64,000 bases of DNA, from NCBI GenBank assembly GCA_035518715.1, contig DATIXJ010000043.1, positions 1 to 64,000 on the forward strand, in the 5' to 3' direction. The translations under genes were made by a program, and so were the position numbers. Positions within the stretch are counted from its first letter, which is position 1, and every line of letters starts with the position of its first letter. Below are positions 9,212 to 19,015 of this stretch, piece by piece. Origin of the DNA: DATIXJ01 sp035518715 (GTDB lineage: Bacteria; Bacteroidota; Ignavibacteria; UBA10030; SZUA-254). The notes below the pieces were generated by a model. It searched no databases, had not been told where the DNA came from, and saw only the letters and a program-made list of their open reading frames with translations.

Positions 9212-9246
9212 ATGCCCCACGAACCCTGGGGCATATTGTTTTTTAT
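9212..9246 (+). terminator. intrinsic terminator hairpin directly before dxr
   Basis: A perfect 8-bp stem, ATGCCCCA (9212-9219) with TGGGGCAT (9227-9234), encloses a 7-base loop and is followed by GTTTTTTAT. This is the form of a Rho-independent terminator. It ends only a few bases before the dxr ATG at 9253. It therefore either ends the ada transcript or acts as an attenuator in the dxr leader. Confidence 0.75.
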
Positions 9247-9252
9247 GGATTT

Positions 9253-10428
9253 ATGAAGAATATCTGCATCCTCGGCTCTACAGGATCGATTGGTAAGAAC
9301 AGTCTCGAAGTGATCCGGAAATTTCCCGACCGCTACCGCGCGGCTTACCTGACCACACACAAGAATACCGATGAGCTTCAGCGCCAGGTGCAGATTTCCA
9401 ACCCCAGCGCCGTCGCAATCCTCGACAAGCAGGCAGCATCGGAGTTTCGCCGGACATCCCCTGCTTCACTGAAGGTCTATTCCGGTACGGATGGATTGCT
9501 TGAGCTTGTGTCACGGGACGACGTGGATATTGTCATCAGTTCTTTGGTAGGTTTCGCCGGTCTCCTTCCTACAGTTGAAGCCATCAAATGCGGGAAGACC
9601 GTTGCTCTTGCCAATAAAGAGTCTCTCGTCGTGGCAGGAGAATTGATCACCCGATTGCTGAAAGAAAGCGGTTCCCGGCTTATTCCCATCGACAGCGAGC
9701 ACAGCGCGATTCTGCAGTGTCTTGCAGGTGAAACGCACGGAACTATTGAGCGGCTCATCCTGACCGCTTCGGGCGGGCCATTCCTTCATCTTGAGAAGGA
9801 CCATTTCCACTCCGTGACCGTGGAAGAAGCACTTCGTCATCCGAACTGGAAAATGGGAAACAAGATTACGATCGATTCCGCCACGATGATGAACAAGGGG
9901 TTTGAAGTCATCGAAGCGCACTGGCTATTTTCACTACCGCCCGATCGGATCGATGTGCTTGTGCATCCCCAGTCCATCATTCACTCGATGGTCGAGTTTG
10001 TCGACGGATCGATCAAGGCACAGCTCGGCATGCCTGATATGAAGCTCCCGATCCAGTATGCACTGACCTGGCCGGAACGAGTTTCCTCGGATTTCCCGCG
10101 TGTCGATTTTTCAGCACTGCAGGAGATGACATTTTTCAAACCCGACCTGCGAAAATTCGAGTGCCTCCAGCTTGCGTACGATGCACTGCACATGGGTGGA
10201 ACTGCCCCGGCAATCCTGAACGCCGCAAATGAGGTGGCCGTCGAGCTGTTTCTTACGCGTGAAATCGCATTTGATTCAATTCCCGTGTTGATCCGTCATG
10301 CACTCGGGGAAAATCAGCATCGTTCATCCGCAACGCTGGAAGAGATCGTCTCTGCCGATTCCGTCACACGGCAGCTCGCACGTGAATACGCACGACGCGA
10401 GCTCACTCTGCAAAAGGTGATTGTATGA
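9253..10428 (+). CDS. dxr: 1-deoxy-D-xylulose 5-phosphate reductoisomerase
   Basis: NADPH-dependent second step of the methylerythritol phosphate route to isoprenoids. The 391-residue protein shows the nucleotide loop LGSTGSIGKNSLEV at the start. It also has ANKESLVVAGELI, the metal-site segment IPIDSEHSAILQC and NWKMGNKITIDSATMMNKG. rseP follows closely, a common dxr-rseP arrangement. It probably supplies the precursor of the menaquinone side chain attached by the UbiA-like enzyme at 50234. Confidence 0.96.
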   Translation: MKNICILGSTGSIGKNSLEVIRKFPDRYRAAYLTTHKNTDELQRQVQISNPSAVAILDKQAASEFRRTSPASLKVYSGTDGLLELVSRDDVDIVISSLVGFAGLLPTVEAIKCGKTVALANKESLVVAGELITRLLKESGSRLIPIDSEHSAILQCLAGETHGTIERLILTASGGPFLHLEKDHFHSVTVEEALRHPNWKMGNKITIDSATMMNKGFEVIEAHWLFSLPPDRIDVLVHPQSIIHSMVEFVDGSIKAQLGMPDMKLPIQYALTWPERVSSDFPRVDFSALQEMTFFKPDLRKFECLQLAYDALHMGGTAPAILNAANEVAVELFLTREIAFDSIPVLIRHALGENQHRSSATLEEIVSADSVTRQLAREYARRELTLQKVIV

Positions 10429-10441
10429 GAGGGGCTTCGCG

Positions 10442-11755
10442 ATGCAGATCCTGAACATGCTTCTCTATACGGGCATCGTTCTCGGGGTGCTGGTATTCAT
10501 ACACGAGCTCGGACATTTTCTGGCAGCAAAGCTTACCGGGATGCGGGTGGATCGCTTTTCCATCGGCTTCCCGCCGCGCGCGTTCGGAAAGAAAGTGGGA
10601 GATACTGATTACTGCGTGTCGTGGGTCCCTCTCGGCGGTTACGTCAAAATCGCGGGGATGGTGGATGAGAGCATGGATACGGAGTTCATCGAACACGAGC
10701 CGCAGCCGTGGGAATTCCGGTCGAAGCCGATATCCTCGCGGATCTTTGTCATCTCCGCCGGGGTGATCATGAACATTCTCCTGGCGATCATGATCTTCTG
10801 GTGGATTCACTATGAACGGGGAACGTACCTCGAAGAGACGACGGAAGTCGGATATGTTGCGGAAGGGAGCGCTCTGGACCATGCAGGCCTGCGCGCCGGC
10901 GACAAGATTCTTTCCGTCAACAACACGCCCCTCCATCACTGGGAAGAAGTGCAGAATGTAATCTACATCGACAATCTCGGTAACGACCTGTCGATGAAAG
11001 TCGACCGCGGGGGAACAGATATCTGGATTTCGGTCGCAGCTCGTGATCGCCGGGGTGCCCAGTCTCCACAATCGGATATCGGCGTTGCATTCACGAAAGC
11101 GATCGTCGAAGATGTCATTGCGAATATGCCGGCCGAGCAGCTCGGCCTGAAGGGCGGCGATACTCTCCTGACCCTGAACGGAAAAGCGGTCAGCTGGCCT
11201 GCGATCGTTTCTGCTATCAACCGGAATGCCGGAAAGGAAATCGCCCTCACCTGGAAGCGGGATTCGACGACCATGTCGGGGACAACGACCGTCACCAAAG
11301 ACGGGTTCATCGGTATGCATGTCGGCGGATTGTATGTCGGGCCATCACGACAAATCAATTACACGATTCCTCAGGCATTCGGTGAAGCGCTTCAGGAGAT
11401 CCGGCAGTCGGTAGGGTTATTCGCGCTTACAATCGGCAAGATCTTTTCCGGAAAGGCAACCGTCAAGGAGTCGTTCGGCGGTCCGATTGCCATCGCCCAG
11501 ATGGCTACACAGAGTGCCGAATCCGGTTTCCTCGTCTTTATCTGGTTTATGGCTCAACTCTCCATGAGTCTCGCAATCCTCAATATCCTTCCAATTCCCG
11601 CACTTGATGGTGGACACCTCCTGATGCTCATCATCGAAAAAATAATCCGCAGGGAGATCCCACATAAAGTAAAGCTTGCAATCCAGCAGGCAGGATTTAT
11701 ACTGTTGCTTGCTTTCATGGCATTCATTATTTACAACGATATTTCCAGATTTTGA
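10442..11755 (+). CDS. rseP: site-2 intramembrane protease RseP
   Basis: M50 zinc metalloprotease of the inner membrane that cleaves anti-sigma factors or remnant signal peptides. HELGH lies at residues 21-25 in the first membrane segment, and the second metal motif LNILPIPALDGGH is near the C-terminus. Two PDZ regions lie between (about 125-205 and 210-290). The ATG at 10442 gives 437 residues. An in-frame TTG 21 bases earlier overlaps the dxr end and was not chosen. Confidence 0.95.
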   Translation: MQILNMLLYTGIVLGVLVFIHELGHFLAAKLTGMRVDRFSIGFPPRAFGKKVGDTDYCVSWVPLGGYVKIAGMVDESMDTEFIEHEPQPWEFRSKPISSRIFVISAGVIMNILLAIMIFWWIHYERGTYLEETTEVGYVAEGSALDHAGLRAGDKILSVNNTPLHHWEEVQNVIYIDNLGNDLSMKVDRGGTDIWISVAARDRRGAQSPQSDIGVAFTKAIVEDVIANMPAEQLGLKGGDTLLTLNGKAVSWPAIVSAINRNAGKEIALTWKRDSTTMSGTTTVTKDGFIGMHVGGLYVGPSRQINYTIPQAFGEALQEIRQSVGLFALTIGKIFSGKATVKESFGGPIAIAQMATQSAESGFLVFIWFMAQLSMSLAILNILPIPALDGGHLLMLIIEKIIRREIPHKVKLAIQQAGFILLLAFMAFIIYNDISRF

Positions 11756-11871
11756 TCACCCTGCGTGATCAATGCCACAACGTTCTGTCAACTCTCGTGT
11801 TTTTTAGTAAATTATATTCGACCATTCCGGTGAGGAATGTTGAAAACTGGTGTCATTTTTCGAGGTGATTT

Positions 11872-12960
11872 ATGCCTGGAAGAAAATCGAAATCTCTCAT
11901 ACTGCAGCTATTTGGCGTGGTGGCAGGATGCGTTTTTCTCGTCATGCTCTCAGACGGGCAAGCGAGCGCTCAGTGCCCGCTTTCCATGAATGTTTCGTAT
12001 GTTCCGGTTCATGAGCTCTCGATCGCTCAAATCGACTTTGACCACTTCGAGAGCCGTGCGCTTCTGTTCACATTGAATATCGGCAATACCTCTCCGTCGA
12101 CCGCGTACGGCGTTCTGCACATCAGGGTGCACATCAAATTAGCCGATGGGACGCCACTGTCGGATCCCGCCCTGGACTTCACTTCCAGACAGTTTGCGAT
12201 ACCTTCCGGTGGGATGACGATCACCAATCTGCAAATCGGACACGGTGCCGGCCTGGTCCGGGATTCGAGTTTTGACCTCCCTTCAGATGTGAAAGACAAA
12301 GTTGAAGATGTTGCTCTCGGTACAGGAAAATTTCCTGCCGGGACATACGCCTTCGGCCTTGAACTTGACGGGAGCAGCTGCGGTCCCATTTTCAGCACGC
12401 CGATCGTCTTCTCGGTAACGAATCCGTCCCGGGTTGAGCTGCGCGCTCCGCGAGACGGTGAGGTAACGAATCAGTTCCCGATGTTCGAATTTTATCAGGA
12501 CGGTGTTCAGGCAACGCTGACCGTTGCAGAGCTGGGCAACAATCAATCACGTGAAGATGCTATAGCCCATCAGCCGCCAATGCTGCAGGTTGAGCTGAAC
12601 GGTCAGAATTCGTTCCTTTATACCGGCGGAAGACCGTTAGAGAACGGCAAGTCTTATGTCTGGCAGGTTGTCGGCAGCACTCTTCTGGCGGGCGGAACAT
12701 CATCAACCATTTCAAGTCCGATCTGGTCGTTCACCGTGGCAAGTACGCCCGGACTCACATCCGACGATGTCATTCTGGATATGCTCGAGCAGATAGTCGG
12801 AAGCAGATATGGATCGACCATCCGGCAGCTTCGCACGGGAAATTTTCACCTCAACGGAACCATTGAGCTGAACGGACAGACGCTCACGCGGGATCAGCTT
12901 CTCAACCTGTTAAATGAATTGAGGTCCGGCTCCGGCGATATCGATCTTGTTGTCGAATAA
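11872..12960 (+). CDS. exported protein of unknown function
   Basis: 362 residues. A cleavable signal peptide ends near ASAQC at about residue 34, and the mature protein looks beta-rich. Segments such as LRAPRDGEVTNQFPMFEF and YVWQVVGSTLLAGG resemble fibronectin-III/Ig-like repeats of envelope proteins that report on carbohydrate or polymer features, but I do not recognise the family. The C-terminal 70 residues are helical. It starts a block continuing with the FecR-domain protein, a large outer-membrane protein and the CHASE2 cyclase, all on the same strand with short gaps. Confidence 0.7.
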   Translation: MPGRKSKSLILQLFGVVAGCVFLVMLSDGQASAQCPLSMNVSYVPVHELSIAQIDFDHFESRALLFTLNIGNTSPSTAYGVLHIRVHIKLADGTPLSDPALDFTSRQFAIPSGGMTITNLQIGHGAGLVRDSSFDLPSDVKDKVEDVALGTGKFPAGTYAFGLELDGSSCGPIFSTPIVFSVTNPSRVELRAPRDGEVTNQFPMFEFYQDGVQATLTVAELGNNQSREDAIAHQPPMLQVELNGQNSFLYTGGRPLENGKSYVWQVVGSTLLAGGTSSTISSPIWSFTVASTPGLTSDDVILDMLEQIVGSRYGSTIRQLRTGNFHLNGTIELNGQTLTRDQLLNLLNELRSGSGDIDLVVE

Positions 12961-12986
12961 TCGCCGTGGAAGGAAGGAGAATGAAT

Positions 12987-13697
12987 ATGTTTCGCAAATT
13001 GATGATGAAGATGCTTATCGTGCTCACCTGTATTTCGGGAAGCTTAGTCGTACCGTTTTCCCTGGGGTATGGGAGCGATGCGGTCTCCGTGGCGATGATC
13101 TTCAAGACTGTTCAGGATGTCACGAGAAAATCCTTGTCCACTGATTGGGTGAAAGCGGCAAGGGGAGAGAATCTCGTTTCGGGCGATCAGCTGAAGACAG
13201 GTCAGCGCTCGCTCGCCGTGGTGAAGTTTCTGGATAACAGCATCCTGCGTGTGCGCGAGCAATCGGTCCTGACCATTAGCAGCGAGGGTTCACGCGGTTC
13301 CGGCATCAAGACCATCCAGCTGAACGGCGGATCCGTAGGATTCGACGTGCAGAAACAGCACGAAAACGAACTCTTTCAGCTCACCTCACCAACCTCCGTT
13401 GCCTCGATCCGCGGAACCAAAGGAAAGTGGTCGGGTGGCAAGGGAAATGACACGCTGATCGTTACCGAAGGCCTCGTCAACCTGAAGAACAGTGCCACGA
13501 ATAAGGAGGTTAACGTTCCGGCGGGATTTATCGGGTTTTCGAATCAGGACGGATCAGTCAGCTCTCGGAAAGCAACGGAGCAGGAACTGGCTGATGCGAA
13601 TACGGTTGCAACGAACAATTCTCTCAATGAACTGGATCTCCAGTTCAAAGATCCGAATGGACAATCGAAGGAGCTGAAGCTCAGATATAACCGATAA
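12987..13697 (+). CDS. exported FecR-domain protein
   Basis: 236 residues: a signal peptide (MFRKLMMKMLIVLTCISGS) and then a FecR domain at about 55-170. FecR features include GDQLKTGQRSLAVVKFLDNSILRVREQS and the late SPTSVASIRGTKG. Unlike sigma regulators of the FecIR type it has no N-terminal cytoplasmic anti-sigma part and no sigma gene beside it. It is thus an exported FecR sensor or scaffold. The ATG at 12987 is preferred over 12981 or the GTG at 12966 because AAGGAG is then about seven bases upstream. Confidence 0.85.
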   Translation: MFRKLMMKMLIVLTCISGSLVVPFSLGYGSDAVSVAMIFKTVQDVTRKSLSTDWVKAARGENLVSGDQLKTGQRSLAVVKFLDNSILRVREQSVLTISSEGSRGSGIKTIQLNGGSVGFDVQKQHENELFQLTSPTSVASIRGTKGKWSGGKGNDTLIVTEGLVNLKNSATNKEVNVPAGFIGFSNQDGSVSSRKATEQELADANTVATNNSLNELDLQFKDPNGQSKELKLRYNR

Positions 13698-13772
13698 CCA
13701 GGTGCGCGTTAAGGGAACTTTTAGTATCTTACGAAAATTTTGACAAGACATTCCATACACGAGCCCTGAACC

Positions 13773-16250
13773 GTGAACAGCAGATCCCCTGACTATTCCA
13801 TGGTTGCTCGCCGTGTGCGGCAGACATGCGCAGTGATGTTGCTTCTTTTCTCTGTCGCGACGGCACAAATCAGTGATCGCATATCCGGCGTTGCCGCCGG
13901 AACCGGAACTGCAGGTCAACCGCTGACCATTCGGGCCGAGCTCGTGCAGCCGGCGAGTATCGACCGGATTGAACTTGCGTACCGCCAGTTTGGCGAAAAC
14001 ACGTATCGCCGGATGGAAATGGCGGTGAGCGGAAATACGGCATCTGTCACGCTGCCGGGTACATCGGTCTCGCCTCCGTTTGTCGAATACTATTTCATTC
14101 TCACTATCCGGAACAGCACTGCTCCTCCGGAAACATATCCCATCGAAAATGCCGAGCAGCAGCCGCTGAAAGTGTTGGTGCAGGAACAGGCAAGTATACT
14201 CAACCGCGCCGTGATCCTGAGTCCGGAACAGAATGAAGAGGTGCAGGCATCAGATGTTCTCATCTCCTTCTCGCTGATCAATTTCGATTCCACGCTCGAT
14301 CGCTCCTCGATCAAAGTCTCGATCGACGGACGAGATATTTCATCCGGAGCAGTGATCTCCGGCGATCTCGTCGTCGACCGGCCGGATAACATTTCCGCAC
14401 CACTGGAAAGCGGGTCACACAGACTGTCTCTCGAACTTCGGAACACTCAGGGAGAAGTACTGGAGCGGGACGTTCTCGACTTCGTCGTCAGGTCCCCCGA
14501 AAGTACCGCCCCTTCTGCCCAGGGAGAACCGCACTGGACGTACGGCGGATCGGCGGAGCTCGAAACCCGGAATGAGAACATCCAGGATGTTTCTACACCA
14601 TACAACCGCGCCACGCTGAGTGCCAGGGCACAGTACAGCGATTTCCGCATTCTCGGCAATCTCCACGTTACCGACGAGGAAAAAGCCGACCGGCAGCCCC
14701 AGGACCGTTTCTTTATCGGCGGTGAGTCGCCCTGGCTTAAACTGGGCTACGGTGACAGCTATCCGGTTTTCCCCGATCTTCTCATGAACGGCAAACGCGT
14801 CCGGGGATTGACCGGCAGTCTGTCCCTTGGCACATTCAATCTGGATGTCGCCGAGGGATCCATCGTCAGAAAAATCGACGGTGATACGATCAAGACATTC
14901 TCTTCCGACAGTCTGACGGCAGAGCAACAACGGGATCCGTCGGGACTTTACGTGCTCTATGATCCGGCGACACAGAGGTGGGCAAAACTCCAATCGTATG
15001 GAACATTCGACCGGAATCTCCTTGTGGTGCGGCCCAGCTTCGGAAAGCGCGATGAATCGCACCTCGGCTTCACGTATCTGAAATCGAAGGACGACGTTAA
15101 CTCGACAAAATTCGGCTCCAAGCCGGAAGAGAACCTCGTGCTGGGATCCGATATGCTCATTGTTCTGGATCGGCGGCGGTTCGAATTAAACGGGCAGGCG
15201 GCCATCAGCGCGACGAACAAGGACATCACGAACGGGACGTTTTCCGACTCCCAAATCGATTCAATCTTCAGCGATTATTCAGGCAGCTCGCGCAACACCA
15301 TCAAGAGAATCCGGGATATCGTGTCGCCGTTCATAACAGTCAATGAGAATCTCATCCCGCTCAACGCGAAGCATCTTCCCACATTATCGTATGAAGCGAA
15401 TATGCTTCTCGACTATGTTGATAACAATTTCAAGCTCTCCTATCTCCGCCATGGCGAGAGCTACGAATCGTTCGGTCAGTCATACCTTCAAACCGATGTT
15501 GCCGGGTACAATGTTTCCGACCGGATCCGGCTGATGCAGAACCAGATTTTTCTGACCGCAGGCGTTGAGCGTCTGGAGGACAATACGGCAGAAACAAAAC
15601 CGACGACCACGGCGAATACAACAATCAACGTCGGCGTGTCGTATTTCCCGCTGGCCGATGCCCCGAATTTCACTGTGGCGTATCTCCACGCCTCGAATCT
15701 CAACGACCTGCCGTTGACCGATTCGCTCTATGCAGTCGATGATCAGACAAACCGTGTCCTCGTCCAGATCGGGAAGGAATTCTCCTGGTATGGAGAACAG
15801 AATGCATCGCTCAGCGTGAGCACCTCGACGCGGAATGATAACACCTATCACCATCTCGACACCCGGAACACGGCGGTTACAGTAAGTAACAGCTCTCAGT
15901 TTACGATTCCGCTGCAGACAGTAGTGAGTATTTCCGTCAATGCCGGCAAGTTTGTCAGTGCCGACACCTCGTCCCCCGGCGGACAATCGCCGACAACGCT
16001 CGGCTACACAACTCTTACCGCATCGGGGCAGTACCGTATGCTGGAAGACCGGCTGCGTTTTAATGCCCTCCTGAGCCCGACGTTTGGCGATATTCAGCGC
16101 GTGCTGGTGGATGCCAGCGCCCAGTATTATTTCACACGGACGCTCAGCATCCGGCCACAACTTACGCTCTATTTCAACTCGAAGCTCTTCGACGTTATGC
16201 CACTCACGAATGATGTAGTCTGGAGTATCATCCTCCGCGCGGACATCTGA
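13773..16250 (+). CDS. large outer-membrane beta-barrel protein of unknown function
   Basis: 825 residues with an N-terminal hydrophobic export signal ending near ATAQ. Two Ig-like beta domains follow (about 35-250). The rest (about 255-825) consists of alternating amphipathic strands ending on the aspartate-isoleucine of IILRADI, suggesting a barrel. No known family recognised. The GTG start at 13773 gives a signal peptide preceded by about nine polar residues; ATG 13800 is an alternative. The cyclase gene follows six bases after its stop, which links the two. Confidence 0.7.
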   Translation: MNSRSPDYSMVARRVRQTCAVMLLLFSVATAQISDRISGVAAGTGTAGQPLTIRAELVQPASIDRIELAYRQFGENTYRRMEMAVSGNTASVTLPGTSVSPPFVEYYFILTIRNSTAPPETYPIENAEQQPLKVLVQEQASILNRAVILSPEQNEEVQASDVLISFSLINFDSTLDRSSIKVSIDGRDISSGAVISGDLVVDRPDNISAPLESGSHRLSLELRNTQGEVLERDVLDFVVRSPESTAPSAQGEPHWTYGGSAELETRNENIQDVSTPYNRATLSARAQYSDFRILGNLHVTDEEKADRQPQDRFFIGGESPWLKLGYGDSYPVFPDLLMNGKRVRGLTGSLSLGTFNLDVAEGSIVRKIDGDTIKTFSSDSLTAEQQRDPSGLYVLYDPATQRWAKLQSYGTFDRNLLVVRPSFGKRDESHLGFTYLKSKDDVNSTKFGSKPEENLVLGSDMLIVLDRRRFELNGQAAISATNKDITNGTFSDSQIDSIFSDYSGSSRNTIKRIRDIVSPFITVNENLIPLNAKHLPTLSYEANMLLDYVDNNFKLSYLRHGESYESFGQSYLQTDVAGYNVSDRIRLMQNQIFLTAGVERLEDNTAETKPTTTANTTINVGVSYFPLADAPNFTVAYLHASNLNDLPLTDSLYAVDDQTNRVLVQIGKEFSWYGEQNASLSVSTSTRNDNTYHHLDTRNTAVTVSNSSQFTIPLQTVVSISVNAGKFVSADTSSPGGQSPTTLGYTTLTASGQYRMLEDRLRFNALLSPTFGDIQRVLVDASAQYYFTRTLSIRPQLTLYFNSKLFDVMPLTNDVVWSIILRADI

Positions 16251-16256
16251 ATCATT

Positions 16257-18458
16257 ATGCGAGTGCCGATTTCAAAATCGATTCGTGAATACCTCACGCA
16301 CATCGGCATCAGTCTTCTCGTCGCAACGTTTGTTCTCCTCCTGACACAGGATATTCTCGGCACGTTCCCGCCGCTGAAAAGAGCGGAACTTTCTCTCGTT
16401 GACCTGCGCTTCCGTGAGCGCGGAAGCAATACGGCGATCCGGAACACCTCCAATGTCATCATCGTGGAAATTTCCCAGGAGTCCTTCAAATCGCTCCCAG
16501 AGAAATGGCCGTGGCCTCGATCGTATTACACCCGTCTCATCCGCAACCTCAAGCGTGCGGGCGCAAAGGCGATCGGCCTGGACGTGATTCTGACCTCCGG
16601 TGACTCTCAGAACCCGCACAACGATGTCGAATTCCGGAAGGCACTTCATGAAACGGGGAATGTTGTGCTTGCAGGAAAGATCGAGACCGACCTTCACCGC
16701 GGAATTCTCCACGAGCACAACGAGCAGTATGGAAATGTCTACATCGACAGTTCGGTCAGCTTCGGTCTTGTCAACGCGCGGGAAGATGTCGACGGGGTGT
16801 TGCGGCGATCCATGCCATTCATTTATGATGAGTCGCAGCAGCAGCGCGTTCCCACATTCTCAATGGCGGTGCTCAACTGTTTTCTGAACCTCCCTCGCAC
16901 GACGGTTGCGCGTGTGGGGGATGAGTATTTCGAATACGCCAATCGCTCCATACCGAAGTATGATCCGAATTCTTACCTCATCAATTACTACGGGCCCGCA
17001 AATACCTTCCGGAGAGTGAACATCGCGGATGTGCTCGATGATAAGGACTTCGAGACGGTTGAGGAGCGGGCAACGGGCACCCAGATCAATACATTTGATG
17101 ATCCCGATAACGGATATCTCTATGACGGCACCTTCACGGGTAAGATCGTCCTGATCGGTTCGACAATGCCCGAAGATAAGGACCTCTTTCCGGTCTCTAT
17201 CGCCGCCGGAACCCGCGAAAGCGACAACAAGATGTATGGGGTTGAGATCCATGCCAACATTATTCAGAATATCCTCGACAAGAATTTCATTGTCCGGCAG
17301 CCCTTCTGGATGACGGCACTGGTTGTGTTCGGGCTGAGTCTCTTCACATTTGTTTTTACCGCCGCACTTAAAGCGATCAGGACCAAGTACAGTTTGCTCA
17401 TCGAGCTGCTCGGCATCGCCATCGTGATTGCGGAATTGTTCATCATCTATTGGGCATCGATCAAGCTTTTTGTGGAGAGCAACTTTCTGGCAGACATGAC
17501 AAGTCCGTTTCTCGCCGTTATCATCTGCTACATCGGGAGCACCGTGTATAACTATGTTACCGAGCGGAAACAAAAAGCACTGATCAAGAGCATGTTCAGC
17601 CGCTACGTCAACCCGACGATCGTTGAAGAACTCGTGGCGCATCCGGAAAAGCTGCGTCTTGGCGGTGAACGGAAAGTTGTCACGGTCTTCTTCAGCGATA
17701 TCGAACATTTCACACAGTTATCCGAAAAGATGTCGCCGGAATATCTTGTGACGATCCTGAACGAGTATCTGAATATCATGACTTCCATCATCCTCTTTCA
17801 TAATGGAACGCTCGACAAGTACGAGGGGGATGCCATAGTGGCGTTCTGGGGTGCGCCCATCCAGCAGGATGATCATCCGCTTTCGGCATGCTCTGCCGCT
17901 CTCCAGATGCAGAAGTCGCTTATCGGACTTAATAAAGTCTGGCAGCAGGAGGGAAAGCCCGAGTTGAGCATGCGGATCGGCATCAATACCGGTGAGGTGA
18001 TCGTGGGAAATATGGGCGGGTCAAACCGGTTTGACTATACGGTCATCGGCGACAGCGTCAACCTCGGTGCTCGGCTTGAAAGTGCCAACAAACAGTACCA
18101 CACCGGCATCATGATCAGCGAAAGCACGTACAAACAGGTTGAGGGAAAAGTGCTGGCGCGCGAACTCGATCTCCTCGTGGTGGCCGGAAAGACGGAACCG
18201 ATCCGCGTCTATGAGCTCATCGATACCGCTGATGTTACAGCACCTCCGGCTACCCTTTCCTTCCTTGAAAGCTTCGCCGCAGGATTGAAGCATTACCGCT
18301 GCCGGCAGTGGGATGAGGCGGCAAGAAAATTCCAGCATGCGCTCTCACTCATGCCCGACGACTACGCAAGCAGAATGTACTTCGAGCGGACGGTCTTGTA
18401 CAAAAATTCCCCGCCTCCCGACGATTGGAACGGAGTGTTTGTACTCACCACAAAGTAA
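16257..18458 (+). CDS. CHASE2-domain class III adenylate cyclase
   Basis: Membrane cyclase making cAMP under extracytoplasmic control. A first membrane helix (about 15-35) is followed by a periplasmic CHASE2 domain (about 40-345; MPFIYDESQQQRVPTFSMAV, GKIVLIGSTMPEDKD), three membrane helices (about 345-430) and a cyclase domain (about 470-640). Metal aspartates are D481 (FFSDIEHF) and D525 (YEGDAIVAFWGAP). The lysine of LDKYEGDA and the segment YTVIGDSVNLGARLES favour ATP over GTP. A short helical tail resembles a TPR. FecR proteins are often found beside CHASE2 cyclases, as here. Confidence 0.9.
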   Translation: MRVPISKSIREYLTHIGISLLVATFVLLLTQDILGTFPPLKRAELSLVDLRFRERGSNTAIRNTSNVIIVEISQESFKSLPEKWPWPRSYYTRLIRNLKRAGAKAIGLDVILTSGDSQNPHNDVEFRKALHETGNVVLAGKIETDLHRGILHEHNEQYGNVYIDSSVSFGLVNAREDVDGVLRRSMPFIYDESQQQRVPTFSMAVLNCFLNLPRTTVARVGDEYFEYANRSIPKYDPNSYLINYYGPANTFRRVNIADVLDDKDFETVEERATGTQINTFDDPDNGYLYDGTFTGKIVLIGSTMPEDKDLFPVSIAAGTRESDNKMYGVEIHANIIQNILDKNFIVRQPFWMTALVVFGLSLFTFVFTAALKAIRTKYSLLIELLGIAIVIAELFIIYWASIKLFVESNFLADMTSPFLAVIICYIGSTVYNYVTERKQKALIKSMFSRYVNPTIVEELVAHPEKLRLGGERKVVTVFFSDIEHFTQLSEKMSPEYLVTILNEYLNIMTSIILFHNGTLDKYEGDAIVAFWGAPIQQDDHPLSACSAALQMQKSLIGLNKVWQQEGKPELSMRIGINTGEVIVGNMGGSNRFDYTVIGDSVNLGARLESANKQYHTGIMISESTYKQVEGKVLARELDLLVVAGKTEPIRVYELIDTADVTAPPATLSFLESFAAGLKHYRCRQWDEAARKFQHALSLMPDDYASRMYFERTVLYKNSPPPDDWNGVFVLTTK

Positions 18459-18460
18459 GA

Positions 18461-19015
18461 TCAGTAGGTTAACGAGGCGAGAACGGATTGCTGGGCGGTA
18501 AACATGCGTTTCAGTTCATCGCCTGACCACGCTCCCTTGACCGGCCGGGCTTCGCATTCATAATATTTACCGCGCACTTCAAAGACGACCACTCGTATTC
18601 GGCCGGCACTCCCCGGCACTTCATATCCGCAGAACCGAACCCGATGAAGCTCGAATTCCTGAAGATCGATCACCGGTTCTCTCGCCGCAGTTATATGCAG
18701 TCCGGCACTGGTAGTGGCAAGATAGGTGATCCCTTCTTTGTCCACATTCCTGATCGTTTCCCGATCAAGCGAAAGCTCGCGAATCAGCAGTACTGCGCTG
18801 AAATCCTGCTTGATGAGCCAGGCGGACAGCGATGCATCAACGGAATCATCCGTGGAGGCAAACCAGCCGCGGGGGACTGAGCCCGTCAGCACTCCATCGT
18901 TGGAGTGAAAAAGTTCCCCGCTGAGAGGATAATCCGTCGCGTACGGGAGAGTTGCGGCGCACGACCAGAGGACGACGGCGAAGAGGACAGTACCGAGCCG
19001 TTTTGCCGGGTTCAC
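18461..19015 (-). CDS. small lipoprotein of unknown function
   Basis: 184 residues with a lipobox-like end to its signal peptide (LFAVVLWSCAA), so probably lipid-anchored. The mature part is beta-rich and contains a GWFASTDDS segment as seen in proteins of the PsbP/DUF1795 type, but no family can be assigned firmly. GTG start at 19015 overlaps the stop of the PorV-like gene by four bases (GTGA), so translation is coupled. It converges with the cyclase gene, two bases apart. Confidence 0.65.
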   Translation of the reverse strand: MNPAKRLGTVLFAVVLWSCAATLPYATDYPLSGELFHSNDGVLTGSVPRGWFASTDDSVDASLSAWLIKQDFSAVLLIRELSLDRETIRNVDKEGITYLATTSAGLHITAAREPVIDLQEFELHRVRFCGYEVPGSAGRIRVVVFEVRGKYYECEARPVKGAWSGDELKRMFTAQQSVLASLTY

